DNA of 64,000 nt from Mactra quadrangularis (GCA_025267735.1 CM046298.1:30759866-30823865), one strand, 5' to 3'. Shown: positions 48,035 through 61,580, counted from the stretch's first letter. Numbers and translations: made by a program. The notes: a model not told the origin generated them from the sequence alone.

Positions 48035-49439
48035 CCCCCCCCCCCCGGAATATCATTTAGAACTACATAATCTCATTGCGAGCAAGGTGTCTTGCAGTTA
48101 TACGAGCTTAAGGTGGGCACACTCGTTTGTGATGTGAATTTGTACTTTGTTGGTGCCAATCTTGTTACTGCTTGTAACAAGTCAGTTATTTTTCAATTTA
48201 TTCTTCGTTTTGCTAATAAATGAAATACAATTTAATAAACATTTTCTACAAATTTTATATCAATAGCTTACGTATCAACCCAGTTATGACCAAATATATA
48301 TGTGTATACTTAGAAAAGTTGTTAGGTGTATTCCATTATTTTACTACAAGGTTAACCTCCCCCCCCAAAAAAAAACAACAACATAAAAATGTTATATATT
48401 TTACAATATAGTAATTCGTAATAGCGATTTTTTTTCGAAACGAAAATACAAAAAAAAAAACAATAAACTTAACAGTCCCAGTTCTCCGTTTTATTTTGAA
48501 GTTATATTTTTCATTGCAAAATCGCCATTACGAAATATCTGAATTGTTCTCTTTTGCATTTAAAATGAAACTACATATAGATTGAAACTGAAAGTAGAAT
48601 TGGATTGTCAATAGAGACATATTGTATTTGTGCTGCACCCTATTGTTTGTGTTTTAGTAAGTTTTTAATGAGGGTCCGTCCGCTCCATATGGATGCATTA
48701 TGTGCAGACCACGGAGTGTGACCTTTCACCCCTTAAAAGATTGTTTTTGAGGCCTGAAAATAAATCAAATTTATAAAGGTTTACCCAATATAATTCGTAT
48801 CAGGGTTTGTATTTAAGTTGGTATTTTTTTTTTATTTTGTGTTTTGCAAAAGATAGGTTGTCTTATTTTTTTCTAATTTAGCACTTAAATTTGGAGATTC
48901 CCCTAATTAGCTTATATAATTTACCCTAGGCTGTTTATTTGATGATGTGAATCATGTGCCTAGGTATGTTTGTGTGTTTTTTTGTTGAATTCTACTCCAT
49001 ATACACTGCTGGACCCTATAAACCTTTATAACAGTATCATATAACATGGAATTCACTAAATACTCACTGTACAGTTCATTTTGTTCAACAAAATAGACTG
49101 TATGTAGCCTATTCGTATTGAAGTTATCAAATTTTGTTCATGCCGAGCATGAACAAAATTTATATTTTAGTTTATTATACTATTTATTGGTCAATAGAGA
49201 CTGTATAGAGGGATTTAGTCCATGCGGCCCATGAACTAAATTTGGACTGGATTTCAGTGTTTAATCCTTAGTGAAGATGTCCCACCACAAGTGATACATT
49301 TAGTCTTATATTTGTAAAGGGGCTACATGAAGTCTCATATTTTTAAGGGTATAGTGAATTCCATGATTCCACATTCAAATAAGACAGTGTTTTATGATCT
49401 ATATAACAACGATATCGATATAATGCTAGTGTATCTGAG
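48035..49439. other. Intergenic, little recognised
   Basis: AT-rich with homopolymers. A small perfect hairpin (AAATTTTGTTCATG / CATGAACAAAATTT) lies at about 49128-49160. GTCAATAGAGAC occurs near 48609 and 49191, hinting at an unrecognised element. Confidence 0.35.
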
Positions 49440-49810
49440 CCGAACTTCAAGTTGACTACCCAACTACTAGCTAGTAATTCAAATATTTTGTATGGTGATG
49501 TATCTGGGCCGAACTACAAGTTGAATACCCAACTATACTAGCTAGTAAATCAAATATCATGTATGGTGATGTATCTATGCCGAACTACAAGATGAATACC
49601 CAACGTCTAGCTAGTAAATCAAATATCATGTATGGTGATGTATCTATGCCGAACTACAAGATGAATACCCAACGTCTAGCTAGTAAATCAAATATCATGT
49701 ACGGTGATGTATCTATGCCGAACTACAAGATGAATACCCAACGTCTAGCTAGTAATTCAAATATCATGTACGGTGATGTATCTGGGCCGAACTACAAGTT
49801 GAATTACAAT
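49440..49810. repeat. 69-bp minisatellite, about 5 copies
   Basis: Units contain GGTGATGTATCTATGCCGAA and ACCCAACGTCTAGCTAGTAA. The period is 23 codons, which creates a spurious plus-strand ORF. Intergenic. Confidence 0.9.
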
Positions 49811-50427
49811 GTACAATGTACAAGCCAACTTCACACACCTATACAATTTTATAGCCTTTTATTGCTAAAGAAATGCCCTTTCTTGTGATATATATTTTAA
49901 GTATGTGCAGTAAAATTTGTTGCCGCTGAATCAGCAGTCCGGTTATTTCTGGATCATCCCTCATATAACCAGTAAATACTACGTTGAAATTAAAAAAAGT
50001 TCCCGAGTAAATGTGCATGGCACGGTGGACGTATTAGCATCTTTTGGAATAACGTAGTGTACTATAATACCGTAAAATATGTCCCGATGCAGACCGTCAA
50101 ATGTGTATTTAAGCTTCAAAACCATGAGCTCACTGGATTTTGTATAAATAATGTAGGTATGACAATGTTTAATATGTATGTTACTATGTTCTATGTACAC
50201 GTTTACCTAATAAAATTCTGTTGTTTTCTTATGATCAGAAAAGCTGAATATCCCTTCCGCCGGAATTTTGATAAAAATTGCAAATATTTTGCATTACACC
50301 TAATGAAAAGTTTTTTTTAAAATTTATTTTTTTAAAAAAAGAAGGGCAAGCTTGCAAAAGACTGTGTGCAATAAAGATGTCGTCGATTAATAAATAATCA
50401 CGGTTTAAAAGATTCCAGCCCTGCGTT

Positions 50428-50702
50428 ACAAAACGTTCCGTAACGATACATTCGGAACTCCTCGGCCATTCGCTGCGAATAATCTCGGACATATTAACAC
50501 GCTATTTTGAAACTACCGGTGTTAAAGTAAACAAATATATGATCGTTTAGGCATTGAGTGATGTTTCGTTTTTAGTCCGTAAATTTTGAAACATCACTCA
50601 TTTCCTTAACGATCGCATATTTGTGTATTAGATTAGATTATCCGCAGCGAATGGCCGAGGAGTTCCGAATGTATCGTTATGTAACGTTATGTAACGTTTT
50701 GT
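50428..50702. mobile_element. Fold-back element
   Basis: Outer arms contain CATTCGGAACTCCTCGGCCA, inner arms AAACATCACTCA. Nested inverted repeats over 275 bp. Intergenic. Confidence 0.78.
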
Positions 50703-51990
50703 GTAATTGAACACGCTACAGGTTCAACGCAAACTACCCTATCCTGCTAAATACATTATGCCATTCCATACCGGAATTTTGTTAATCGTCCGCGTGCGGG
50801 TAGGTTTTAGAGTCCTTAATCCAGAAAAATTGTTGGTGAAATTTTCTTAAATAATTTTGTTGTTCCGGGATTCGATAACTGCTTTTTCTCATGAAATACT
50901 GATAGTTCCTTGTTTCTGTGTGTTTGATTATTGAAAATGTACACGTGTATGTTGTATATACTTTTTTTTATAGAATTACTTTATTTTCACATTAAAATTT
51001 TATTAACATTCATGTACTACCAATACTTATTTGTGTGAATACTAGCTAGAATGGACATGTGTTTTTTTGTGAATAGGTACCTAGGTTTTTCAAACTTGAG
51101 TTGACGCTTAACAAATTCCAATTTGACATGGCCTTATACTAGTTCTAGAACGCGGACGACTTCTTTATTGTAAGCAGAATAAATTGGAAATTTTGGACCG
51201 ACCAAACTAAAGATATTCCGAATCTACAGGATTTCCCGAGTGTTTGGATCTCTAGGGTTAAACCATTATAACTTTATCAACTGTTTCATCAACTATAACT
51301 TTATCAGTTCATGGTGAAAGTTCGATGTTTCACCATGTTTTTTTCAAAATGGCGACCGGAAGCTCACGTCCTGGTTGGCTGAGCCAATAGTACGTTTAAC
51401 TAAGGTCCAAGTTATACTTACACTATACAATATTTTTATTTATGCTATTGCAAAATGATAATTGAACGGATTGTTGGGTCAATGTAGATAATAACTCATT
51501 TGCATAACTAATTCAATGTTTGTTATTGTGCTTCACTACATGTATATACATGTACATGATTGTATGTTTTAAAAAGGTTAAAAAAATGAGAAATTTAGAA
51601 GGGCCGGGGTAATTTCTCTGTTTCTTCTTAACACTCTCCCATACCCACAAACAGTCTTACGTCTCACTTTGTTCTGTAGTTGACACTTTTTTGTTTTCAA
51701 TTTCAACTGAAAGTAAACACTAAACGAATGATGGAAGTGTGCATGCTTAAGGGTATCTTTTTAAAAAAATGACATTACGACGAATCCCCCACAAATCCGT
51801 TCACCAATGAAAGGATTAGCGTTTACTTAGACATACATAATCACATGTTTTGGGACACTATGGGTTATTTTAACACATTAGCCACTTTCCTTATGGAGTG
51901 GTATAAACTATTGAGTGACAATGTAACACTCAATCATTTAAGGACCCAGATAAAAATCAAAAGAACAGTTAATATGGAAATTACGCTTTA

Positions 51991-52197
51991 GGCCACAACA
52001 AGTTGATCATGTGTTCTACGGATGTTTCTGAAAAAAAGGGGCGAGCGAGCGAAGAATTTTATTCATGCACTTGCTTTATATAGCGGTTTGACCAAATTTT
52101 TATGGGCGAGCGAGGAAATAATATTTTTTTTTGGTAAAAACCGTCAAAATTAAGGTGCGAGCGAATCCATAGAACATATGATCAATTTGTTGTGGCC
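51991..52197. mobile_element. MITE, TIR GGCCACAACAA, TTA flanks
   Basis: Inverted ends GGCCACAACAAGTTGATCAT and a near-identical partner, with TTA on both sides, a Harbinger-type target. The interior has GCGAGCGAGCGAA. Confidence 0.75.
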
Positions 52198-52423
52198 TTA
52201 TAATAATTAAGTAGTCGTATCAAGATGATATCATGTACAATACATTTCCTACAAAAAAACCGGACACTTTACCGGTTGACAAAGAAATGTTTGGATATTA
52301 AAACTGTATGTTGACGCAAGCCTCTGAATTTCGTCGGTCCAGCGTTGTTGATCAGTATGTGAGAATAGTACTGATTCCAAGAAACGTTTAGCACGAACTA
52401 GAAACTATATATAGACCTTTTTA

Positions 52424-52702
52424 TACCCCCGCTTCGAAGAAGAGGGTGGTATACTGTTTTACCCTTGTCCGTGCGTGCGTGCGTGTGTGCGTCCGTCCGT
52501 CCGTCCGTTACAAAATTTCCGTCACAGTTTTCTCAGCAACTATACCATGCAGCAGCCTGAAACTTTGCATATTGCTTCATCCTATAGTCCCATGTGGTGT
52601 AAAGCGATTTCATGCTCCTTGCTCATCTACTTCCTGTTTGTCGCATATTTTTAGATTTTGGCGGGGGTATCACTAGTGAGCATTAGCTCACAGATTTACT
52701 TG
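52424..52702 (+). repeat. Dispersed TATACCCCCGCTTCGAAG element
   Basis: It starts TATACCCCCGCTTCGAAG, has a (CCGT)n stretch and ends GGCGGGGGTATCACTAGTGA. From general knowledge this looks like a repeat common in bivalve genomes. The plus-strand ORF inside (52446-52676) is a by-product. Confidence 0.55.
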
Positions 52703-53136
52703 TTTGTCTTACAAAACTCTTGATCTAATTTTTTCAGAAATTGAAGAAAAACAAAAATCTTATTATTGATTTTTTTATTACAACCGTACTTATTTTTGCA
52801 CACAAAAAAAAGAAAAAAAACCCGAACCAATCCAGGTATGAATAAGCTCAACCTGTAAATTATCACACAGTTTGAGAAAATGTATGCGAATTTCTAAGAT
52901 AATAACAATTGCACTCAGAACTTGCACAAAAATGGGTTTGACAGTCGATTGTAATTGACATATTATATCCCTTTTTATTTCGACCTATCGTATTCATTTT
53001 TTTCAAGAAATTCTCGTACGACTAAAACTATAAAACTTGTGGCCTAAAGTGAATATGAATTTAACTTTACAAATCAAATTAAACAATAGAAGCAATTATG
53101 CGATGACATAATCAGAGCGGATTTAAATTAGCAAAA

Positions 53137-53430
53137 GCCGTCTGGCTAGCTCAGTTGGTAACACGCAAGTCTACTGATCGAGGGGTCACGGGCGGGGCAT
53201 CCTTTCGTGGAGCTTGGTCATGAAATCATTTCTACGACCATTCTCCCTCCTACCAATGATATTTAATCATGTAGGGCAGTTGTCAGTCACTGACGAAAGT
53301 ATGCGCTTAGTAGTTGGTTTACAGCTAAATTTAGAGATTTAGCAATTTAGGTTATCTGACCGCCGTTATACCGACCTATACTATGTGTTGCTACGGCGTT
53401 AAACCCAACAAAACAAACAAACAATAAATT
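53137..53430 (+). mobile_element. SINE family 1
   Basis: Head GCTAGCTCAGTTGGTAAC; the B box is partly deleted (GGGGTCACGGGCGGGG). The tail is CTACGGCGTTAAACCC then (CAAA)n-like sequence. Intergenic. Confidence 0.85.
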
Positions 53431-54774
53431 AGCAACAGTTGAAATCCCCGAGCTTAATCTGTCTCTAATGGACGGCTCAATGTTTGGTTTCTCCGTAAAT
53501 GGTTGCAATGAAACATAAAAAAGTTTTCCAAACCAATTTTGAAATGGAATTCAAATGCTCTGGAATTAAGAAGGTTTTTTTACATTGACAACTGCATGAA
53601 AACATGTCTGGACTAAAACCAATTGATTTCTCAAGGCTCAAGTTCGCCCGGTTTTACGGTATCAATGTAAATATGTTGTTATCTCTTGTCCAACAGGATA
53701 TTTACAATTATCAAATCATTTCACGTTTAGCACGTCACGTGATGTAAGAAGCAATAACTAGACACCGCCTGCGGAAGCTTAAAAGTACATTCAATGTAAT
53801 TGGATTTGTCATGCGGGTTTTTGCACTTTCAAAATAATTTCGTCTTGAAGGGGGGTAATGGTGTATACCAACAAGATTGTTATGTTGTACATATATATCG
53901 ATTTCATATCCGCTTTCTTCCATTATCGATGAAATGTGCATAGATTTGATAATGTACAAAAACGATTGAATTGCTTTGTGTATCACTGCACAAACAGAAA
54001 CATGATATCGGATAGGTTTCGCATGTACAATGTCCTTAGTTGAAACTTTAGGGAGATTGAATTCCGTTCAAAATGACATTCCGGGAAACCGGCTTATTTC
54101 ATATATATACATATATTCGGCGACTCTATGATATTTATGCTCATTGTTTTACTTTTCAAAAGGTGAACGTATATACAGTACCAATTTTATTCTGTATCAA
54201 TTTATATTAGTACAAGTGTGTTTAAACATATTACCAAATCTTATCAAAGATGAAGCAGATTCAATGTATACGTAAGTAATAAAATTTCTTTTCGTCATTT
54301 ACGGTGAAAATATGGTTTTATTCTTTGAATATATATGGTAAAAAAATAAAATCTTACATTTTCATCGTAGTAAAACTATGGTTTCATATTTTCATCTTAC
54401 TAATAGACGATAAATTACGTCCTCTTGGAGAGAAAAATGACGCCAAGTTATATTTGTAAAAAATTTCTTACAAAATTCAGAATATTCGTCAATCTTGGAA
54501 CACGACTTTTTATCTCATCTTGTGAGCATAGAAAGTAAAATTTACACAGTTAGCTATGTCACTTGCGATTTTTTTTTCACTAAGCTCACTGGTAACGAAA
54601 TATAAATGTAAACCTTACACCAAAGACGGCTAATTTCTTATACATGTAAATCAAGTGAAAACTTTCTACTTATGTACTTTACAGATCAACTCCTAAAATA
54701 ATATTATCTCATAATGATTTTTTCGTTGCAAATGTACTTACATGTATGTATACTTTTATTTCTTTTACTTATTT
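53431..54774. other. Intergenic, little recognised
   Basis: A minus-strand ORF of 83 codons at 53735-53986 has no recognisable features. No splice-supported exon seen. Confidence 0.35.
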
Positions 54775-54890
54775 ATTCATTTACTCACCATGTTGTATTA
54801 TTTTGACCATGGAGAGGATGTGTATAGGCATTATATGCCTGTTATCCAATCCAATCCATTGAATAAAATATGTATTAAATTAAATTAAAG
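54775..54890 (+). repeat. LINE-like 3' end with (AAATT)n tail
   Basis: CCATGGAGAGGATGTGTATA and GAATAAAATATGTATT precede ATTAAATTAAATTAAAG. Same reasoning as for 1869. Confidence 0.3.
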
Positions 54891-54901
54891 ACGGCTAATA
54901 A

Positions 54902-55358
54902 TAGGGCTGTGGATCGTTGAGCTAGTGACGATCCGATTCGAACCACGATTCATGCGTAGCGATTCAAGAATCGAACCACGAATCACTTGTTAATGGAGAA
55001 GCATACAGGAATTCATGTTATAACAAACGTATGTGAAGAATTATCAAAGCTTTTACCATCTTGAAACTCCAAACATTTCTATTACCAGGCGTTTTATGGG
55101 CATTTTCAGTAATAACATTTTTTGTTAAAATGTGTATCAATCGAAATTTGGACACAAGGTATAATTCAGTCCCTACATGAATTAAAATTTCCATAAGAAA
55201 TGCGACTCGTTTTCAGTGTTAATCAAACTAAAATATTCTTTCATTTTTTTCCAAAAATAGATCGCAATCCGATGATTTCGGACGTGACGAATATTCGTAC
55301 TCGATTTTCTAGTCGAGATTGCGAAAATCCGAGCACTCGGATACTCGAAGCAGCCCTA
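54902..55358. mobile_element. hAT-like MITE with 8-bp target duplication
   Basis: Ends TAGGGCTG and CAGCCCTA. Flanks are GCTAATAA (left) and GCTAATAT (right), an 8-bp duplication with one mismatch, as for hAT elements. No ORF. Confidence 0.75.
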
Positions 55359-55423
55359 GCTAATATCCTCTATATATATATATTTAGCTAATAAATATCA
55401 ACAATACTAACATGGTCCGAATT

Positions 55424-57165
55424 TGGAACTTCAGTCAGTTATCTTACCCTGAAAAAATCTGAAGCAATCCAATTGTTAAGTAGGTCCATACAGTTGAAAT
55501 CCTCGGAATTTATCTTTGTATTCCTATGTAAGGATAACAAAATATTTCATCTAATATCTTTCTTGTTAATAAAGATATTAATAAAAGTGATAAAATTAAG
55601 ATAGTTCCTCATCCTAAAAATAGTAAGCTTAAGGTTTTGGACCTGTAACTAACATCGGTAAACTTCGGCACTCGGTACAATCCGGTTTTTCCGAATACCT
55701 ACCTTCGTCAAGTTTCGTAATTGCTATTTTTAGTAATTTTTACCACGTGACCTGGGTATTTCCAGAAGTCATAGGGTAACACATTTTACGAAAATGACGA
55801 AACCAGACGCTCTACAGCGTCAACGGTTTTCATCTTGTTATTGCGATGTAAATTGGGTATGACTAAATCACGCAATGGAGATTTTGAGGCGAAATGGACG
55901 AAATGGAGAATTGGGGCGAAATGGAGTTTTAATTGTTTAATAACTCTTTTTCTCCAATGATAATATCTATTTTGTTTACTGAAAATTAGCATAGGTGTAA
56001 TATACTACACAAATATTGATAAACATTAAAAAAAATGCTTAACTTAGATTGATTTATTTCCGAATTCCTACAAATTATCGTACCAAAGTCAGCATATGAA
56101 GACAAAATCGTTGTACATTTTCTGTTTTTAATATCAACTTTACCTAATTATAAAATAAACAATACAATAATCAACATTGTTTGAAAGCTAAAGCACATAA
56201 TATGCCAACATTACTGACTCTGGTGTTAAACTGTTAGTGCAAAAAACGACAACAGCAGAAAACATAGCTGGTACAGGTTTAATGCCCAAATAGTTCCCAC
56301 AAGCTAGCCAAAATCAATGAAGAGAAGGTTTTTATATGATAATGCAGAGCCTAACATACATTTTTCCATCTCCAATACCAATTTTAGATGATATATTTGT
56401 ATAAAGTAGTATTATCTGTAATTGACCATTTTGACGTTATTTTTCTCTATAAAATCTCTTGCAGTTTCAGTATAGTAATCTTATACAAATTCTTATAAAA
56501 AAATTAAGAAACGGTAAAATTTCTTAAATATTTCATATTGTGGGCAGTTAATACTGCAGAAAATTTTAAAACTAGTTGCATGAGTCTAACTAACTTTAAA
56601 CTTGAGATATTTGCTTTTAAAGATAGAGTAAAATTTTTAACACTCTCAAAAACTCGGATTTTTGCTTGGGGGTACATGTATACAAAGCTCTGTATTTTTA
56701 TAAGTATTTGTCCGAAGTGTAATCTGATTGTTCTGATTTATCATGACATGATTGTGTAACAGGAAAAATGATTACAATTTGGAAATAAAACTGCAGAATT
56801 TGAAAAAAATGTTTTTTCACTTTTTGTCTCAGCACAATTATATTGTCTTTTTTGAAAACCAAGGGTCACGTTTTTAAAATGCACAAAACTTAAGTTACAA
56901 ACGGTAAATTTCTTTAAAAATTCACCATTCAATGTTTTTACTAGTATAGATTCAAGAAACAATATCATTATAAGAATTGTGGAAGGTCACCATTACAGTT
57001 CCAGAACCTTAACTTTCAAATAAAATAAATGATGAACAAAAAAGTTATTTGAGGTTAATTTTGGCAAATTGACATTGAAAAGTAAGGGTAAAATCCGAGT
57101 AATCCAACTAATAGGACCTACCTATTTGAAGAGTATACAAGGGGAAATAACTGACTAAAGTTCCC
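55424..57165. mobile_element. MITE of the 21341 family, split by another element
   Basis: The left part (55424-55632) and right part (57009-57165) are collinear with the intact copies. The middle 1.38 kb is a separate insertion. Confidence 0.8.
55633..57008. mobile_element. TTAA-flanked element nested in a MITE
   Basis: Bounded on both sides by TTAA, which occurs once in the inferred empty site. Ends are imperfect inverted repeats, GGTTTTGGACCTGTAA and GGTTCTGGAACTGTAA. No transposase recognised. TTAA duplication is a hallmark of piggyBac-type insertion, so that is a possible origin. Confidence 0.65.
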
Positions 57166-57904
57166 TGTTGGGATCTTAAACTCAGGCCATAAATAGTCAA
57201 TGTTAAGAAATACATGAATTTAGTGTGCTCTCTTTAAAGGATCTCTCTATTAAGAAATGTGCATGTTCAAACTTAATGTAAAATGGTTTGAAATGTTAAT
57301 TGTGTCTAAAATGCATGCTATATTTTGATGACTTAATGGTTGTAAAACAATTTTCGTGTCTGCGATAAATAGACATATATTCATTAATAATTCCTTAATT
57401 ACAGTTAATGTGAATTGGGTTAAGAGCCACTTACACAGATCAAAATCGTAACATATATAGTAAGGGATGCCCTATTTTCATAGTAATAAATTTTCCGTGT
57501 CGTGTGACCTTAGTACAAACAGCTTGAAATTGTAAAATGAAATTACAATCATGTCATCAGGTCATTAACTAGAACACGAAGTCCCATTTCTAATATTAAT
57601 TAATAAGATTCGTAATACTATCCAATCAAAAATATGAAAATTAGTGCGCATTTAAAATTTAATTGTTCAAAACCGATTACGAATTGATTACAAATAAGAC
57701 TGAAGTCCAGTTTTCTATAAATACAATATTAGTAATGGGGCAAAATGTAAGGCTCGTGGCCTTCTTGGTGGTGTAGTTTAAACCTGCAGACGCTGCATTC
57801 TGATTGGCTAAGACTATGGCAACTGGTGATAAAATATAAAATGATAAAATGAAGACTAATATAAAAAATAATAGAAATGCAGCCAATTGGTCAATGGGGA
57901 ATCT

Positions 57905-58195
57905 GACTAGATGCCCTGAAAATCCATGATTGCAAGGTGCAAAGTTGGATTATAATTCAAGGCTCCCGCCCGAACATCCATAAGCGTCAGTGTCCGTGCA
58001 TTCCTACAACTACATGCATATATCAGTGGTCAAAAAAGTACAAGTGATAAACATAATGATTAGATTATCAATAAAGGCAGTCACTAGCCAATGAGAATCA
58101 GGCAAGATGCCTTGAAAAATCCATGATTGCAAGGTGCAAAGTCGGATTCTAATCCAAGGTTCTCTCCAGAACATCCATCAGCATCAGCGCCTGAT
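57905..58195. repeat. Imperfect ~196-bp tandem duplication
   Basis: ATCCATGATTGCAAGGTGCA and GAACATCCAT(A/C)AGC blocks occur at about 57926-58000 and again at about 58121-58195. Possibly LINE 3'UTR. Confidence 0.55.
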
Positions 58196-58561
58196 TGCTT
58201 AGATAAAGTATAAGTGATACAGACAAGATCATAAAATTACACTGACATGACAAAATTACAATGACACGGGTGAACAAGATTATACAATGACAATGACAAA
58301 CATAGAGACATAAAATCAGAGAAATGCCTGATTATACTACATTGTACATGTAAATCAAAAGACAAAAACATAATGATAGGTTTATAATGTTAATAAATAC
58401 AACATAGACAATGACAATATACACATCAAGTATTGATGTAATAGAATAGTTACAAAACAATATAATTATGTTACTTTGTAATGAATTGGGTAAATACATT
58501 ATTTTGAATTATAAAAGCTTCTTCTACATATTTCGCGAGAGAAATTAATTCTGATTTATTA

Positions 58562-59450
58562 TTACTGTTTAAAATAAATGAATTTGGACAAACTCGTTTT
58601 AATTCTATAAAATTTCTTTATGTAATTTTTTCGGATATGGTCATACATAGGACACTTAAAAATAAAATGAAACTCGTCTTCGACGTCTATTAAATTACAC
58701 ATTTGGCAAAATCGCTGATTTCGTTCGACTCTGGCTTTTGAGTAACGACCTGTCTGTATTCTTAAATTAAGACCAGAAATACTTAATTTAGTAAGATATG
58801 TTCTATATTTTCGAGATATAATTGTATCCAAGTATGGTTGTAAACAAAAAAGTCTTTAATAGAATTGTAGAGTTTTTAAGAACTACTTGATTCTTTTTTG
58901 CTGTACCATGATTGTATAAACTCGTCAAAAAGCCTCTGTTTAAATATTGGTATAAACTGTTTGATATTTATAGAAAATGGATTATGCCCGATTTCATTAG
59001 TACATAATTAATCACACTCGACCCTTTATTATTATAACAACATGTGTATGAATCAATCCCAAAATCAGAACCTACTCTACCGTTCATGATACGAAGTGAT
59101 GTAGACTTACATAGATCCAGAAATTTAGTACCCTAAGAGTTACTCCCCTTGACCATAGAAATTCGTGGTAATATAGTATCGGTTATATAACAATCATCAT
59201 CAATGTCCGGTATATATCTATCACACATAATATAATTCTGTTTACACGAAATTCTAGCATTAAAATCACCTGATACTAATACCATACCCTTGGATTCAAA
59301 ATAATTAATATCATTACGGAGACAGTCATACAAGTCTGTGTATAATACATTTGACATAGGAGAATTATCACTCCACATATACACAGCAGAAAAATATATA
59401 TCAGATTCAAATCCAAAGTAAGAGCTGTCAAATTTTAACTATAATACACC
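58562..59450 (-). pseudogene. Internally deleted LINE: endonuclease piece and RT C-terminal tail
   Basis: 59133-59445 encodes FESDIYFSAVYMWSDNSP and MVLVSGDFNARIS, an AP-endonuclease segment. 58562-58831 encodes LSISGLNLRIQTGRYSKARV and CQMCNLIDVEDEFHFIFKC, the Cys/His tail seen at the C-terminus of many LINE ORF2 proteins. The reverse transcriptase between is missing. Lower-coordinate DNA to about 57900 may be its 3'UTR. Confidence 0.75.
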
Positions 59451-60095
59451 GTAATAAGCATTACAGCCAGACCTATTAATAAACATTTTGGACCTATTTA
59501 TTGAATTGATGATTGCTTAAACATCAGTGCTCAAAGATTTTTTATGCTGAGAAAATTGCACAAACAACACTTTTAAGCAGTCTTAGATTGGTTTATTTTA
59601 CTGGTTTATTCCAAAATCCTAGGAGATTACTTTAGTGACCATAGTAATTAATAAACAAGTAGGTTAGACTGCTACAACGTTTGTCATGCTATAATCAAAT
59701 TAATGTTTGAATAATTTAACAGAATCGTTTTTCTCATGCTTGGAAAGTAATACGTTTTGATAAAGTTTGATGAAACCAAAAGTTAGTTAATTGACTAATA
59801 AAACAAAATTCCAGTTTTCTATAAATATAATATTAGTGAAGCCTTTTATTTATACATTAGTGACAAAGTCACTGTATCAGATGGTCATACATCATTATAG
59901 TTCTATGGATTTTTATAAACAGTGATTTATAGTTTAACAATGCTCATCCCAAAATATGTTAAATTACGTAGATTAGCAGCCTATTTGTGTAAGTTTTTAT
60001 TGATATCTATATAAAAAAATGTATTTTGACATGTTTTTAGAGTGTGGAGCTTGTTGAAATTGGATTTAGCCCTATTCTATTATCCACGTTTAATA
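59451..60095. other. Intergenic, nothing recognised
   Basis: AT-rich, no coding or repeat structure before the ATT microsatellite. Confidence 0.4.
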
Positions 60096-60097
60096 AA

Positions 60098-60168
<71 letters not shown>

Positions 60169-60170
60169 CA
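60096..60170. repeat. (ATT)n microsatellite
   Basis: An uninterrupted run of ATT/TTA units, giving a poly-Leu stretch in translation. Confidence 0.97.
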
Positions 60171-60348
60171 TTCAAAGATATAAACTTAAATGAATCACTT
60201 TTGATTGATATTTTTGTAAATTGTAATTATTATACAGTTTACTGTATAATACGGAAATATATTTGGACGAGTACACAGCTTGAAAAGACATATTGGACGA
60301 GCCGATAGAGGAGCATCGTTTAGTGCACATGTACCCAATCGTCCAATT

Positions 60349-60588
60349 CGAAAATGATATATTATTTTTGGATATACGGGAATAGTGGTCACGTGGTACA
60401 AATGCAGATTGTCGATTGGTTAGATTTATTAGATATATAATAATGCACAATAATCAAAACCATTATTATATGTATACTTATTATATATCTAATAAATCTA
60501 ACCAATCGACAATCTGCGTTTGTACCACGTGACCGTCCAATATATTCCCGTATTGGATCCAAAAATATAATTATATTATTTTCGTATA
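60349..60588. mobile_element. Fold-back element with ~85-bp arms
   Basis: Arms include GATTGTCGATTGGTTAGATT and CCACGTGACC and are nearly identical in inverted orientation. It lies just upstream of the exon at 60690. Confidence 0.8.
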
Positions 60589-60689
60589 TATTTCACAGAG
60601 TGTGCTTAGACTACGTATTTCAAGTGTGGCATAGCCACAGTTGTATATATATTTTATTTTCTTACATCTTTGCTATTGCATCATTTCAG

Positions 60690-60838
60690 ATGGAGTTTTA
60701 TTGTTTTATATTTCTACACTCGTTGACTTAACAAAGGGTCACCCATCAACAGGAAATGGTAGTGGTGACACAAACCTGTCAGGATTAAGAAGCCGTGTCG
60801 CTGGTCTGAAGATTGAAGCAGAAAATATCAAAAACAAA
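60690..60838 (+). CDS. Internal exon of a second gene, coiled-coil character
   Basis: ATTTCAG acceptor, phase 1 start, phase 0 end at AACAAA|GTAATT. It encodes a hydrophobic stretch (VLLFYISTLVDL), a Gly/Ser-rich linker, then LSGLRSRVAGLKIEAENIKN, whose spacing of L/V/I residues resembles a coiled coil. It joins in phase to the exon at 62316. I do not recognise the protein. Upstream exons were not found. Confidence 0.5.
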
Positions 60839-61324
60839 GTAATTGTTTTATTTGATTTTTAGTCTCAGTGGTAGTTAGTTTGTCTTTCTACATGTATATA
60901 ATTCTAAGGCATTTCATTCAATCAAATCGTCAAACAAATTGTTAAACGATACGAATCGCGATGCCATAGTCGAGATGCGATAATCAGGGAATTAGATAGC
61001 ATGTTATCTATGTCTCTGCGATAATGCATTTGTACTTTCACGAAAATAAAAAAAAAATTAATGCTTGCCCATAATAAACCATTTATTTTTATGTGAAATA
61101 TAGTTGGCACAGATAGAGTGAATTTTCAGATTATAATTTATAAATACATGTAATATAGATATATTCAAATTGGGGCCGTTTAAATTGTTATCTAAGGGAG
61201 GTAACGCTGTTATTTTTATCAGAAAATGTTCGGGTTTTAGCATGACTCATGTTTGTAAGGATTGTTTCCCTTTGCTAAATTTATATCGCGTTTTTATTCT
61301 TTTTGTCATGTTCTTTTTTAAAAG

Positions 61325-61580
61325 CGGGTTTAACGCCGTATCAACACATTTTTGGTCATTCTACTGCGCCTAGCGCATCTTACCTAGCTTTCCTGAACCC
61401 TTGTCTATAACCAGTACACACCTACTCTTCCAAAAGGCTAGAAACTACTCCATTTACCATATTAATGGAGAAAAATTGACACAATTATCAAATTTTCATG
61501 GAAAGATATAACCTCCCCAGGTGGGATTCGAACCCGTTCCCCTTCCCGGCGCGCTACCAACTGCGCTATCTTAATAGCCT
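61325..61580 (-). mobile_element. SINE family 2
   Basis: B box GGGATTCGAACCC (complement strand), body and AACGCCGTATCAACAC tail. In the intron between the two exons of the second gene. Confidence 0.82.

Noticed and set aside
49559..49888. 109-codon plus-strand ORF
   Set aside because: Made by the 69-bp tandem repeat.
52446..52676. Plus-strand ORF of 76 codons
   Set aside because: It lies inside a dispersed repeat with a (CCGT)n run; not a gene.
60042..60308. Poly-leucine ORF
   Set aside because: Translation of the ATT microsatellite.
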